In this document: piece after piece, positions 1 to 8,526 of the stretch | Numbering within the stretch: the first letter of the stretch is position 1 | Layout of the letters: each line of letters opens with the position of its first letter | Assembly: GCA_022448945.1 (NCBI GenBank) | Contig: JAKVCV010000001.1 | Span: 344,792 to 408,791 of the forward strand | Direction: 5' to 3' | DNA length: 64,000 nt | Source: Saprospiraceae bacterium | Lineage (GTDB): Bacteria > Bacteroidota > Bacteroidia > Chitinophagales > Saprospiraceae | Translations under genes and position numbers: made by a program | Notes under the pieces: generated by a model | What the model saw: the letters and a program-made list of their open reading frames with translations, nothing else | Databases searched by the model: none | Told to the model about the DNA's origin: nothing

Positions 1-1
1 T

Positions 2-703
2 CAAGCTGGATTGGGTTACCTCGAAAATTTATCGTTTACTGTTTATGGTGAGCGAAGATTTTTGGTAGCAGATGGGCTCAATTCTTTTTTGTTTGGGGTT
101 GCTTATCCGCATAAAAGCATTGGAACAATCGGTTTGAGTGTTCATTATTTTGGATATGGTAATTATAATGAACAAAAAATAGGATTGTCTTATGCCCGAA
201 AGTTATTCAAGCGAATGTCTATTGGCGCTCAATTTAATTATATAGGGACCCGATTTGGTGACGCTTATTACGGTACGGCACATTCTTTTACTTTCGAAGT
301 TGGGATTCTCACAAAAGTAACAAAACATTTTCATTTAGCGGCGCATGTTTTCAGTCCTGCACGTATTGAATTACCCAGTGGGGATAATTTGCCTTCGATT
401 TTTAAGTTAGGAGCCGCCTATATTCCTTCTGATAAAGTCAGGATTACAGCAGAAATTGAGAAAGATCTTGAAAACCCATTTAATGGAAGATTTGGAATTG
501 AGTATCATCCTATCGATATTTTGTTCGTACGAGCTGGTGTTTCCACGACTCCTTTACTGGCAAGTTTTGGACTGGGATTGAATATGAAAGGGTTGAAAAT
601 TGATGTGGCAACTAGTTATCATATGGTTTTGGGGGTAACTCCGAGTATTTCAGTTTCTTATGTTGTCAGTGATCCGAAAGCGGGAAAGCCGGATGTTGAT
701 TAG
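2..703 (+). CDS. PorV/PorQ-like outer-membrane beta-barrel protein, 5' end missing
   Basis: The reading frame is open to the window's first bases (codons for Q-A-G precede the first possible TTG start at 11), so the N-terminus lies outside the window. The visible part of about 230 residues is a run of alternating amphipathic beta strands rich in Gly, Tyr and Phe, with a final strand reading ISVSYVVS followed by a short polar tail. This matches the PorV/PorQ/FadL-like barrels of Bacteroidota, some of which act with type IX secretion. It lies 95 bases upstream of another outer-membrane protein on the same strand, which suggests co-transcription. The barrel fold is well supported; the exact family and role are inferred. 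Confidence 0.6.
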   Translation, partial: QAGLGYLENLSFTVYGERRFLVADGLNSFLFGVAYPHKSIGTIGLSVHYFGYGNYNEQKIGLSYARKLFKRMSIGAQFNYIGTRFGDAYYGTAHSFTFEVGILTKVTKHFHLAAHVFSPARIELPSGDNLPSIFKLGAAYIPSDKVRITAEIEKDLENPFNGRFGIEYHPIDILFVRAGVSTTPLLASFGLGLNMKGLKIDVATSYHMVLGVTPSISVSYVVSDPKAGKPDVD

Positions 704-798
704 GGATCAATATGTTTTAATATAAGATTATTTTATTGCTATTTATTTTTTCTTATAAAGCGCAGGAATATCACTTTTTTTCTGCCAAATAATACACT

Positions 799-2901
799 AT
801 GTGTTTTAGACCTATTCTAATAATATTCTTTTTATTGCCGCTTTGTTTAGCTGCTCAAGAACCTGACATAGACAAAGATGTCGAGAATGAGGTTAGCAAT
901 AGTACTCAGTTTTTGATTGAAAATATTGTCTCTGAAAGCGAGTCAGAGGATTTCGATTTCGGTACTGAATTTGAATATTTGGAAGCCTATCAAAATAATC
1001 CATTAGATTTAAATAATGCTACAGAAGAAGAATTAACTGATTTTGGTTTGTTTAGCGCCATTCAGATTCAATCTCTCTTACTTTATCGTAAACGTTTTGG
1101 TCAAATTTTTTCATTGTACGAGTTACAAGGGGTGCCTACTTTTGATTTAAAAACAATTGTTAGGTTAACACCATATATTTCTGTTTCCGCTACAAAAGAA
1201 ATTGAAAAAATGAATTTTGCTAAAATGTTCAAATGGGGAAGACATCAAATTTTTGCTCGTTATCAACGGATTTTGGAAGTTCAGAAAGGATTTACACCAT
1301 TAGATCCGGGAGAGACAGGTGCCCGCTTTTTGGGGTCTCCTGACAAGTTTTACATGAGATATCGGATGACTTATAAAGATCGGATGAGTTTTGGTTTAAC
1401 GATGGAAAAGGATGCAGGGGAGGAGTTTTTTACAGGGACTAATAAACAAGGTTTTGACTATTATTCTGGGCATTTCTATCTGAAAAATATTTCTAAAAAT
1501 GTACATAGTATTGCCCTTGGTGATTTTCAGGTGTTTTTTGGACAGGGGTTAACAATATGGGGTGGCTTTGGAATTAGGAAAGGGGCACAAGTTCTTAATA
1601 TAAAGCGTATTTCTTTACCTATTAGACCTTATACTTCAGTCAATGAGGCATTGTTTATGAGAGGAGCAGCCGGACATTTTCAATTTTTAAAAAATAAAAA
1701 CCTTGAAGTAACTGTTTTTGGTTCATATAGGCTAAGAGATGCTAATCTTAAAACAGAAATTGATTCTTTAGTTGAAGAATTGGACTTTGAAGTTAGTTCA
1801 TTACAAGAGATAGGATATCATCGAACAGCTAGTGAAATTGAAAACGAAAATAGTATTGGTTTACTTACGTCAGGTGCGAGGATTCGTTATCTTGGAAAGA
1901 CATGGCATGTAGCAGGTAATTTTGTGCATAATTATTTAACAAATCCTCTTGTTAGAAACTCATCATTGTATCAAAAATTTCAATTTTCCGGGAATCAGTC
2001 TGTTAATGGAAGTTTGGATTATTCGTTCAGATATCGGAATCTTCAATTTTTTGGTGAAACAGCTGTAAATAATAAAGGTGGAGTAGCAACTATAAATTCT
2101 TTGATGGCTGAGTTAGACCCGAGAGTAAGTTTTGCAGTTCTTCATCGTTATTATGATCCAAAGTATTATACCCTAAATGGTAATGCTTTTGGTGAATCAG
2201 CTGATGTTAGTAATGAATCAGGATTATATCTCGGCATGGAATCGAGGTTTGGAGCTGGTTTTAAATTAAGTACCTATTTTGATATTTTCCAATTCCCCTG
2301 GCTTCGATATCAGGTTGATGCACCTTCTAAGGGATATGAGATTTTTGGTAAACTTGAATATTCCCCTAATTATTTCATTACGGCCTATTTACAATATCGT
2401 TTTGAACAAAAAGGTAGAAATATATCTGGCAATACCAGTAATATAGACCAGATTATTAATCATGATAGACAGAACCTAAGGTTTCAATTCAATTATGATG
2501 TTTCTCCACAATTTTCTTTGCGCTCGAGAGTCGAATTTGCTTTTTACCAGGATGAGGAATTTAACCAAGGTATTGTTGTTTATCAGGATCTTATTTTTAA
2601 ACCTCAAATTATTCCGATAAAACTTCAGGTGCGCCTTGCATTTTTTGATACAGATAATTTTGATACAAGAATTTATGCTTATGAAAATGATGTTTTGTAT
2701 GCATTTTCTGTCCTTCCTTATTATGGTCAAGGTTTACGCTACTATTTTAATTTTAGCTATAAAATCAACCGTAATTTTAGTTTGTGGCTCAGGTTTTCGC
2801 AAACGTATTTTACAGATAGAACGGTCATTAGTTCTGGGTTAAATGAAATTCAGGGGCGAACACGTTCGGAAATAAAAGTTCAAATACGCGCTAAATTTTA
2901 G
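799..2901 (+). CDS. Helix-hairpin-helix domain outer-membrane beta-barrel protein
   Basis: This 700-residue protein starts with a signal peptide (hydrophobic stretch ending at LAAQ, residue 20). Residues about 65-130 hold a ComEA-like double helix-hairpin-helix region (NPLDLNNATEEEL, then LYRKRFGQIFSLYELQGV). The remainder is a long series of beta strands with aromatic girdles that ends on a charged strand, typical of an outer-membrane barrel. Proteins with this layout are common in Bacteroidota and are usually annotated only as helix-hairpin-helix proteins. The HhH part resembles DNA-binding modules, but in a secreted barrel it may serve another purpose; a role in DNA uptake is speculation. 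It follows the partial barrel gene on the same strand. Confidence 0.75.
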   Translation: MCFRPILIIFFLLPLCLAAQEPDIDKDVENEVSNSTQFLIENIVSESESEDFDFGTEFEYLEAYQNNPLDLNNATEEELTDFGLFSAIQIQSLLLYRKRFGQIFSLYELQGVPTFDLKTIVRLTPYISVSATKEIEKMNFAKMFKWGRHQIFARYQRILEVQKGFTPLDPGETGARFLGSPDKFYMRYRMTYKDRMSFGLTMEKDAGEEFFTGTNKQGFDYYSGHFYLKNISKNVHSIALGDFQVFFGQGLTIWGGFGIRKGAQVLNIKRISLPIRPYTSVNEALFMRGAAGHFQFLKNKNLEVTVFGSYRLRDANLKTEIDSLVEELDFEVSSLQEIGYHRTASEIENENSIGLLTSGARIRYLGKTWHVAGNFVHNYLTNPLVRNSSLYQKFQFSGNQSVNGSLDYSFRYRNLQFFGETAVNNKGGVATINSLMAELDPRVSFAVLHRYYDPKYYTLNGNAFGESADVSNESGLYLGMESRFGAGFKLSTYFDIFQFPWLRYQVDAPSKGYEIFGKLEYSPNYFITAYLQYRFEQKGRNISGNTSNIDQIINHDRQNLRFQFNYDVSPQFSLRSRVEFAFYQDEEFNQGIVVYQDLIFKPQIIPIKLQVRLAFFDTDNFDTRIYAYENDVLYAFSVLPYYGQGLRYYFNFSYKINRNFSLWLRFSQTYFTDRTVISSGLNEIQGRTRSEIKVQIRAKF

Positions 2902-2951
2902 CAGTGATTCATTTCTTTGTGTTTGATATCATGATATTGGATTCCCCCACT

Positions 2952-3626
2952 TTAAAGAATGCCTTCTTTCTGAATCCTAAAAAATAAAAAAGCCTCATAG
3001 ACAGATTTTAATACCATTAAAATAGCAATTAATACTATAGGGTTTGAACTTAGATTAAAATTATGAACTACCCATAAGATTCCAAACCACAGATAATTGA
3101 TTATAAATTGACTTGGGTGGATCATTATTTTAGTTTGCATAGGCATTGTCTCTAATGAGGGTTTAATTCCCCTTCTTTCAAGTAGGATGGGAGGCATTAA
3201 ATAGGCAAGTAAAAAGACAATTGTTAACAACAATAAACTCCCATTCCATAATTGTGCAGGCATTTGAGCTAGTGTATAAAAAAAACCTTCACTTGTGTTC
3301 CACCCATCTACCTTGCATAGGTTAATGATAAAGACAAGAGCAATATAATGCATAATAATTGTATAAATATTGAGTCCGATAGTTTTCAAACTAGGAATAC
3401 GATATTCAGCAAGATGCAATAATCCTGGGCGTCCATTTTTTAGTGGAACAATTAGTATTAAGTAGTTAATAACTAAAAGCGCAGCCAGGGGCTCCAACCA
3501 ATAGAGAAAAAGGGTTTCAAAAAGTGTCCATCCAAAAAGGCTTACCCCTAATAAAAGAAGAATATTATTTAGAAAAATCGAGTAAAATTCAAATTTTTGA
3601 ATTAATTCAGGTGTTATTTTATTCAT
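2952..3626 (-). CDS. DUF6498-like integral membrane protein
   Basis: A 224-residue protein with about six hydrophobic segments and no signal peptide cleavage site. The N-terminal pattern (a hydrophobic helix, then FGWTLFETLFLYWLEPLAAL) resembles DUF6498 membrane proteins, whose function is unknown. It converges with the upstream barrel gene, with only 50 bases between the two stops, and is divergent from the menaquinone operon. The family assignment is from memory of the motif and is moderate; membrane location is clear. Confidence 0.6.
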   Translation of the reverse strand: MNKITPELIQKFEFYSIFLNNILLLLGVSLFGWTLFETLFLYWLEPLAALLVINYLILIVPLKNGRPGLLHLAEYRIPSLKTIGLNIYTIIMHYIALVFIINLCKVDGWNTSEGFFYTLAQMPAQLWNGSLLLLTIVFLLAYLMPPILLERRGIKPSLETMPMQTKIMIHPSQFIINYLWFGILWVVHNFNLSSNPIVLIAILMVLKSVYEAFLFFRIQKEGIL

Positions 3627-3697
3627 AGTTATAAAGAACTTTCAATTTTTACTGAAAGTAATAAAAGATTATATTTCGCCTAAGCCTAAATTATTTG

Positions 3698-3705
3698 TAC
3701 ATTTG
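3698..3705 (+). promoter_or_regulatory. Candidate Bacteroidota -7 box (TAnnTTTG) for the mqnE operon
   Basis: TACATTTG matches the TAnnTTTG consensus of Bacteroidota housekeeping promoters. A TTTCG near 3674 is a poor match to the -33 TTTG element at about the right distance. Transcription from here would leave a leader of roughly 95 bases before the ATG at 3807. Confidence 0.35.
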
Positions 3706-3806
3706 TATCATATTATAATAGCGTCAATCTTATCTATCAGGTATTTGTAGTTGTTTATAGTTTAACATTGAAATAATTGTCTAATCCTGCGAATCTAACA
3801 TTATTC

Positions 3807-5000
3807 ATGGACAAAAATATAAATCTTCTGCTCCAAGATGAAACATTGGATAATGAATTGAAGAAAACCGCCCTAAAAGTAAAAAATAAAGAAAGAATAT
3901 CGAATGAGGATGCATTGTATTTGTTTGAAAACGGGAATTTGGGGTTTTTAGGAATATTAGCAAATTATATACGTGAGCAAAAACATTCTGATAAGACATA
4001 TTTTAACAGGAATTTCCATATGGAACCGACTAATGTATGTCTTTATACTTGTACTTTTTGTTCATATTCACGATTGATAAAAAAACGCACTGAAGGGTGG
4101 GAATATAGTCTTGAAGATATGATGGAAATTGTTAAAAGTTATGACAATAAACCTGTATCTGAGGTTCATATAGTAGGTGGTGTACTTCCCCAATATGATT
4201 TTGATTTTTATATAAATTTGTTTAAATCGATAAAGGCACATCGACCTGAACTACACATTAAAGGCTTAACGCCTGTAGAATATCATTATATTTTTAAGAA
4301 AGCAAAAATCAGTTATGAAGAAGGTATGAAAGCTATGGTGAAAGCTGGCTTGGATTCTATGCCTGGAGGTGGTGCTGAAATCTTTGACGCTGAGGTTAGG
4401 AATAAAATTGCAAAAGGTAAATGTAACGCTGAGCAATGGTTGAAAATACATGAAATACTTCATAATTTGGGTAAACGGTCTAATGCTACTATGCTGTATG
4501 GGCATATCGAGAACTATGAAAATAGGGTAGATCATATGTCAAGGTTGAGGGATCTCCAAGATAAAACCGGCGGTTTTCAAACATTTATACCTCTTAAGTT
4601 TAGAAACAAAAATAATGAGCTGTCTCATTTGACTGAAGTGTCATCGATCGAGGATCTTAAGAACTATGCGATCAGCAGGATCTATTTGGATAATTTCGAG
4701 CATTTAAAAGCCTATTGGCCAATGATCGGGCGCATTACAGCACAACTTTCTCTGGCTTTTGGTGTTAATGATATAGATGGTACTATTGATGATACTACAA
4801 AAATTTATTCAATGGCTGGTTCAGAAGAAAAGTCACCAAGTCTCTCTACTAAGCAATTAGTTGAATTAATTAAAGGAGTTAATCGCCACCCAATCGAAAG
4901 AGATACTATTTATAATGTTATACAAGATTTTTCCGATTATGACTTTAGTAAAGATCTGCTAAATGGATTTTTAGAATTACCAGTTGTTAATAATAGTTAG
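3807..5000 (+). CDS. mqnE: Aminodeoxyfutalosine synthase (radical SAM) MqnE
   Basis: This radical SAM enzyme of the futalosine menaquinone pathway joins the enolpyruvyl product of MqnA to S-adenosylmethionine to give 6-amino-6-deoxyfutalosine. The protein has 397 residues from the ATG at 3807. An in-frame TTG at 3777 would add ten unremarkable residues and is less likely. The CxxxCxxC cluster ligands are Cys78, Cys82 and Cys85 (CLYTCTFC). The later motifs SMPGGGAEIF and SNATMLYGHIE are diagnostic of MqnE; the sister enzyme MqnC carries a PGAGAEI-type sequence instead. It is the first gene of a three-gene run, with the next start six bases after its stop. Confidence 0.93.
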   Translation: MDKNINLLLQDETLDNELKKTALKVKNKERISNEDALYLFENGNLGFLGILANYIREQKHSDKTYFNRNFHMEPTNVCLYTCTFCSYSRLIKKRTEGWEYSLEDMMEIVKSYDNKPVSEVHIVGGVLPQYDFDFYINLFKSIKAHRPELHIKGLTPVEYHYIFKKAKISYEEGMKAMVKAGLDSMPGGGAEIFDAEVRNKIAKGKCNAEQWLKIHEILHNLGKRSNATMLYGHIENYENRVDHMSRLRDLQDKTGGFQTFIPLKFRNKNNELSHLTEVSSIEDLKNYAISRIYLDNFEHLKAYWPMIGRITAQLSLAFGVNDIDGTIDDTTKIYSMAGSEEKSPSLSTKQLVELIKGVNRHPIERDTIYNVIQDFSDYDFSKDLLNGFLELPVVNNS

Positions 5001-5006
5001 ATATAT

Positions 5007-5633
5007 ATGAATGTTTATTTGTATAGACATGGTGAGACCCATTTTAATACAAAGGGAATTGTTCAGGGTAGAGGTGTTGACTCATCACTTAATGAAACAG
5101 GTAAGCAACAAGCTGCTGCTTTTTTTGATAGCTATAAGGACGTTAAATTTAATTTAATCATAACTTCTACTCTTAAGAGAACTATAGAAACAGTTGAGCC
5201 TTTTGAACAATTAAATATCCCAATAGAAAGAAGAACTGAGCTGGATGAGATTGGTTGGGGGATATATGAAGGTAAACCAGTTAACAAAGAAATGCGTAGT
5301 GCATATTTGGGATTGATAAGATCGTGGGGAGAAGGAAACTATACTAATTGTCTGCAAAATGGCGACTCTGCACTTCAAATGGGTGAACGATTAGGAAGTT
5401 TTGCTGGGTATTTAAAAACATTAAAATGCGATGATATTTTGATCTGTACTCATGGTGGTTGTATGGCATTTTTGTTGGCTATCTTGCAGGATCAACCTCT
5501 TTCTGAAATGATTAATTATAAACATCAAAATACAGGACTATGTTTGTTCAATTTTGATGGAAATAAATTTCATTTGAGGATTCAGGATGATATATCTCAC
5601 TTAGATAAAATTAAAAATCATAAAATCATTTAG
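5007..5633 (+). CDS. Histidine phosphatase (phosphoglycerate mutase-like) embedded in the mqn operon
   Basis: A 208-residue member of the histidine phosphatase superfamily. The phospho-accepting His8 lies in RHGET (residues 7-11), the acid region is LDEIGWGIYEGK (about 79-90), and the second catalytic histidine is His149 in CTHGG. Relatives include cobalamin phosphatase CobC, broad-specificity phosphatases and phosphoglycerate mutases; the sequence does not fix the substrate. It lies between mqnE and mqnA with gaps of six bases and one base, so it is almost certainly co-transcribed with them. No phosphatase step belongs to the known early futalosine pathway, which makes the placement notable. 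Confidence 0.85.
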   Translation: MNVYLYRHGETHFNTKGIVQGRGVDSSLNETGKQQAAAFFDSYKDVKFNLIITSTLKRTIETVEPFEQLNIPIERRTELDEIGWGIYEGKPVNKEMRSAYLGLIRSWGEGNYTNCLQNGDSALQMGERLGSFAGYLKTLKCDDILICTHGGCMAFLLAILQDQPLSEMINYKHQNTGLCLFNFDGNKFHLRIQDDISHLDKIKNHKII

Positions 5634-5634
5634 T

Positions 5635-6408
5635 TTGAAAAAAACTATTAGAATATCAGCTGTCTCGTACCTAAACACCAAACCCTTTTTATATGGAATT
5701 TATAAAGAAGGTGTAGATAAGTTTATTGATTTAAGTTTAGATATACCCTCTTCTTGTGCAAAAAAACTAATAGATGACGAGGTAGATATAGGATTAATAC
5801 CTGTAGCTTCTATACCACTTTTAAAATCACCATATATTATATCAGATTATTGTATAGGAACTAAAGGGGCTGTAAAAACTGTAGGCATATATTCAAATTG
5901 TCCGATAAAGCATGTTACAGAACTTTTATTGGATTACCAATCTAAAACTTCTGTAGAACTAAGTCGTTATCTCATGCAAAATTATTGGGAAATAAATCCT
6001 GAATTTATTAATACCTCTGTTGGTTTTGAAAATAAAATAAAAGGTACTACGGCTGGTCTTATGATAGGAGATAGGACCATTGGATTGGACGAGAAATTCC
6101 CTTTTTTTTATGATCTAGGAGAAATATGGAATGCCCATACCGGTCTTCCTTTTGTTTTTGCTTTATGGGTAAGTAACAAGAAATTACCTGCTGCTTTTCT
6201 TTCTAAATTTAATTCTGCATTAAAATCAGGAGTCAATAATCTTGATCAGGTTGCTGGATTGTTCCAATCTTGTTATCCAAATTTTAGTATTAAGGAATAT
6301 TATTCTAAGAATATTGATTATCATATGACTGAGAAAAAACAACAGGCTATGCATCTTTTTCTTAATTATATTGGCTCAAAAAAATTGCTATTTGAATCTA
6401 TAAAATAA
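5635..6408 (+). CDS. mqnA: Chorismate dehydratase MqnA
   Basis: MqnA removes water from chorismate to give 3-[(1-carboxyvinyl)oxy]benzoate, the first committed step of futalosine menaquinone synthesis. The 257-residue protein has the typical N-terminus IRISAVSYLNTKPF and the motif GLIPVASIP of this periplasmic-binding-like fold. Length is close to the family norm. The start codon is TTG at 5635, one base after the preceding stop; no ATG lies nearby, and the family N-terminus begins just after it, so TTG is accepted. It is the last gene of the mqnE-phosphatase-mqnA operon. Its product is the substrate of MqnE. Confidence 0.92.
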   Translation: MKKTIRISAVSYLNTKPFLYGIYKEGVDKFIDLSLDIPSSCAKKLIDDEVDIGLIPVASIPLLKSPYIISDYCIGTKGAVKTVGIYSNCPIKHVTELLLDYQSKTSVELSRYLMQNYWEINPEFINTSVGFENKIKGTTAGLMIGDRTIGLDEKFPFFYDLGEIWNAHTGLPFVFALWVSNKKLPAAFLSKFNSALKSGVNNLDQVAGLFQSCYPNFSIKEYYSKNIDYHMTEKKQQAMHLFLNYIGSKKLLFESIK

Positions 6409-6420
6409 TCTCAATTCCCA

Positions 6421-6930
6421 CTATTGTTCTTTGAGTAATTTTCTGATTTGACGTTCTAATTTATTGTTGCTTGGTGGCAAAGCAGCCCTATTTTTAATTT
6501 GCCCATTTTTACCTATAAGCATATAATGAGGAATTGAATAAATATAGAAAAATTTAAGAAAATCTACCATATCTTTTTGATTACGACGATAATGTTGTCC
6601 AGTATCTTCGATTTTCATTTTATTCATGCTTTTTTTCCAGGCTATTTCATTTTGATCAATTGAAATGTAAATAAATTTGATGTCTTCTCCTTCAAGTTTT
6701 TTGTTTAACCTTATCGATGCTGGCATTTCTTTTTTGCATGGTGCACACCAACTTGCCCAAAAATCAATGTAGATTACTTTCCCTTTGTTTAATTTAAAGA
6801 TATCTGTTAAGGTTGATTCTATTCCGTTTAAATCAGTAAATACATTTTTATCGATGATAGTTTTCATTGTCTTTTGCCCATATATGAAGCTAAAGAAAGG
6901 AATAAATAAAACAAGAAGGATATAGCGCAT
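6421..6930 (-). CDS. Secreted thioredoxin-like (TlpA/ResA family) thiol-disulfide protein
   Basis: A 169-residue protein with a hydrophobic signal peptide (residues 1-18) and a thioredoxin fold of the TlpA/ResA type. The redox motif WCAPC places the active cysteines at 62 and 65, preceded by VIYIDFWAS. A later cis-proline region reads YSIPHYML. Such proteins act in the periplasm, often in cytochrome c maturation or disulfide reduction. It converges with mqnA, with 12 bases between the stops, and stands alone, so its partner cannot be inferred. The family call is firm; the specific role is open. Confidence 0.87.
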   Translation of the reverse strand: MRYILLVLFIPFFSFIYGQKTMKTIIDKNVFTDLNGIESTLTDIFKLNKGKVIYIDFWASWCAPCKKEMPASIRLNKKLEGEDIKFIYISIDQNEIAWKKSMNKMKIEDTGQHYRRNQKDMVDFLKFFYIYSIPHYMLIGKNGQIKNRAALPPSNNKLERQIRKLLKEQ

Positions 6931-7180
6931 TGCTTTATACAGGATTTTATATGAATCAAAAAGTATTATTGTTAAAGATACGAAGATATAAATCTATCAA
7001 ATTCTTTTCTTGAACTTATTAGAATTTTTTAATCTAAAAAACTATTCTATTAGTCCATATTATTGAGTTTTTACTTAGAATTTGGATATAAAGGTTTGTC
7101 ATAATGAGCTATATTCTATATATTAGCAAACACAGTCGTCAACCAAATAGATAATTTCTTTATCTCTTAAAATAACAAAT

Positions 7181-8431
7181 ATGAAAAATTGTATTTTTAC
7201 TTTAATTCAATTCTTGTGTCTAACTGTTGGTATATGGGCACAGCAACATTCAACATGCGATGGATCTAGATATGTTACTTCTGTTTTTACGAGTGTTGAT
7301 GTGACTCAAGGTGTTTTGTATGGTAATAATAATACTATTAGTGGGACAAATCAAGATTTATTTATGGATGTTTATGAACCCACAGGTGATGCCGCTACTA
7401 ATAGACCAGTGATTGTGTTAGCTTTTGGAGGTAGTTTTATAGGAGGTTCAAGAGGCGATTTGGATTGGTTATGCAGGTATTATACTAAAATGGGATTTGT
7501 TGCAGTTACAATAGATTATAGATTATATGATGGCCCCCTTTTTCCTATTCCTTCAACTGCAACAATGAAGCACGTTGTTGTAAAAGCAGTTGCTGATATG
7601 AAGGCTGCTGTTAGATTTTTACGTGAAGATGCAGCTACCACTAATCTTTTCAAGATAGATCCGAATCTTATTTTTGTTGGTGGTATTTCTGCAGGTGCGA
7701 TTGTTGCAGGTCATATGGCATATTTAGATTCTACAGATTCTTATGATGCATCTATTGGTTCGTTGATAACTAGTAATGGTGGATGGCAAGGCAACTCTTC
7801 TAACAATACACAGTATTCTTCAGATGTAATGGGAGTATTAAATTTCTCAGGTGCATTAGTTGATGCCTCATATATTGATGCCAATGATCCACCCCTTTTT
7901 TCAGCGCATGATGATTCAGATGGAACTGTTCCGTATGGTGCTGGTAGTGCAACTATATTTACGATTCCAATTATTAATATGGAAGGTAGTGGTCTTATGC
8001 ATCCAGAGGTTTTATCAGTTGGTGGTGTATCAGAATTAATTACAATTCCTAACAGTTCAGGGCATGTTAGTTATTTTACTGGTTCATCATCATGGGAAGA
8101 TAGTGTAAAGATTTCTTCTTGTAGATTTGTAAATGATATTGTATGTCCACAATCAACAGATCTATTCTTAACCGATAAACAGGAATTATATACTAAATTT
8201 TACCCCAACCCTACGGATGGTGATATGAATATTTTCATTCAAAATCTTGCTTCAAAGTATAATATTTGCGTAATAGATAATATGGGTAGGATTGTATTTC
8301 AGGATAAAGGAATCAATGATTCATTTTATATATTGAAAAGAAATAATTTTACTTCGGGAATTTATTATGTCAATATTACATTTGATAATTCAAAATTTGA
8401 TCCTGTTATTTCAAAAATTATGATCCGATAA
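7181..8431 (+). CDS. Secreted alpha/beta-hydrolase (esterase/lipase-like) with T9SS sorting domain
   Basis: A 416-residue protein. A signal peptide ends near residue 20 (GIWAQ). The alpha/beta-hydrolase core has an oxyanion-type stretch (LAFGGSFIGGSRG, about 80-92) and the nucleophile elbow GISAG (168-172, Ser170). A later HDDSDGTVPYG segment offers the acid and SGHVSYF the histidine. Residues about 335-416 form a Por secretion sorting domain (FYPNPTDGDMNIFIQNL, then SGIYYVNI, ending in KIMIR), so export through the type IX system to the surface or medium is predicted. Substrate is unknown; carboxylesterase or feruloyl-esterase-like activity is plausible. It converges on the lamin-tail gene across a shared terminator. 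Confidence 0.85.
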   Translation: MKNCIFTLIQFLCLTVGIWAQQHSTCDGSRYVTSVFTSVDVTQGVLYGNNNTISGTNQDLFMDVYEPTGDAATNRPVIVLAFGGSFIGGSRGDLDWLCRYYTKMGFVAVTIDYRLYDGPLFPIPSTATMKHVVVKAVADMKAAVRFLREDAATTNLFKIDPNLIFVGGISAGAIVAGHMAYLDSTDSYDASIGSLITSNGGWQGNSSNNTQYSSDVMGVLNFSGALVDASYIDANDPPLFSAHDDSDGTVPYGAGSATIFTIPIINMEGSGLMHPEVLSVGGVSELITIPNSSGHVSYFTGSSSWEDSVKISSCRFVNDIVCPQSTDLFLTDKQELYTKFYPNPTDGDMNIFIQNLASKYNICVIDNMGRIVFQDKGINDSFYILKRNNFTSGIYYVNITFDNSKFDPVISKIMIR

Positions 8432-8470
8432 TTTTATTATAAAAAACTTTTTATCTCAGTATATTTATAT

Positions 8471-8507
8471 AAAAAAGGCCCTGTGATTTTTTCACAGGGC
8501 CTTTTTT
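8471..8507. terminator. Bidirectional rho-independent terminator
   Basis: A perfect ten-base-pair GC-rich stem (GGCCCTGTGA with TCACAGGGCC) closes a five-T loop and is flanked by A6 and T6. It lies between the convergent esterase and lamin-tail genes and can stop transcription from both sides. Confidence 0.92.
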
Positions 8508-8526
8508 ATATAAATCAATTAATCAA

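Noticed and set aside
3777-3806. TTG start for mqnE
   Set aside because: The ten added residues are not typical of MqnE, and an ATG at 3807 gives the expected N-terminus.
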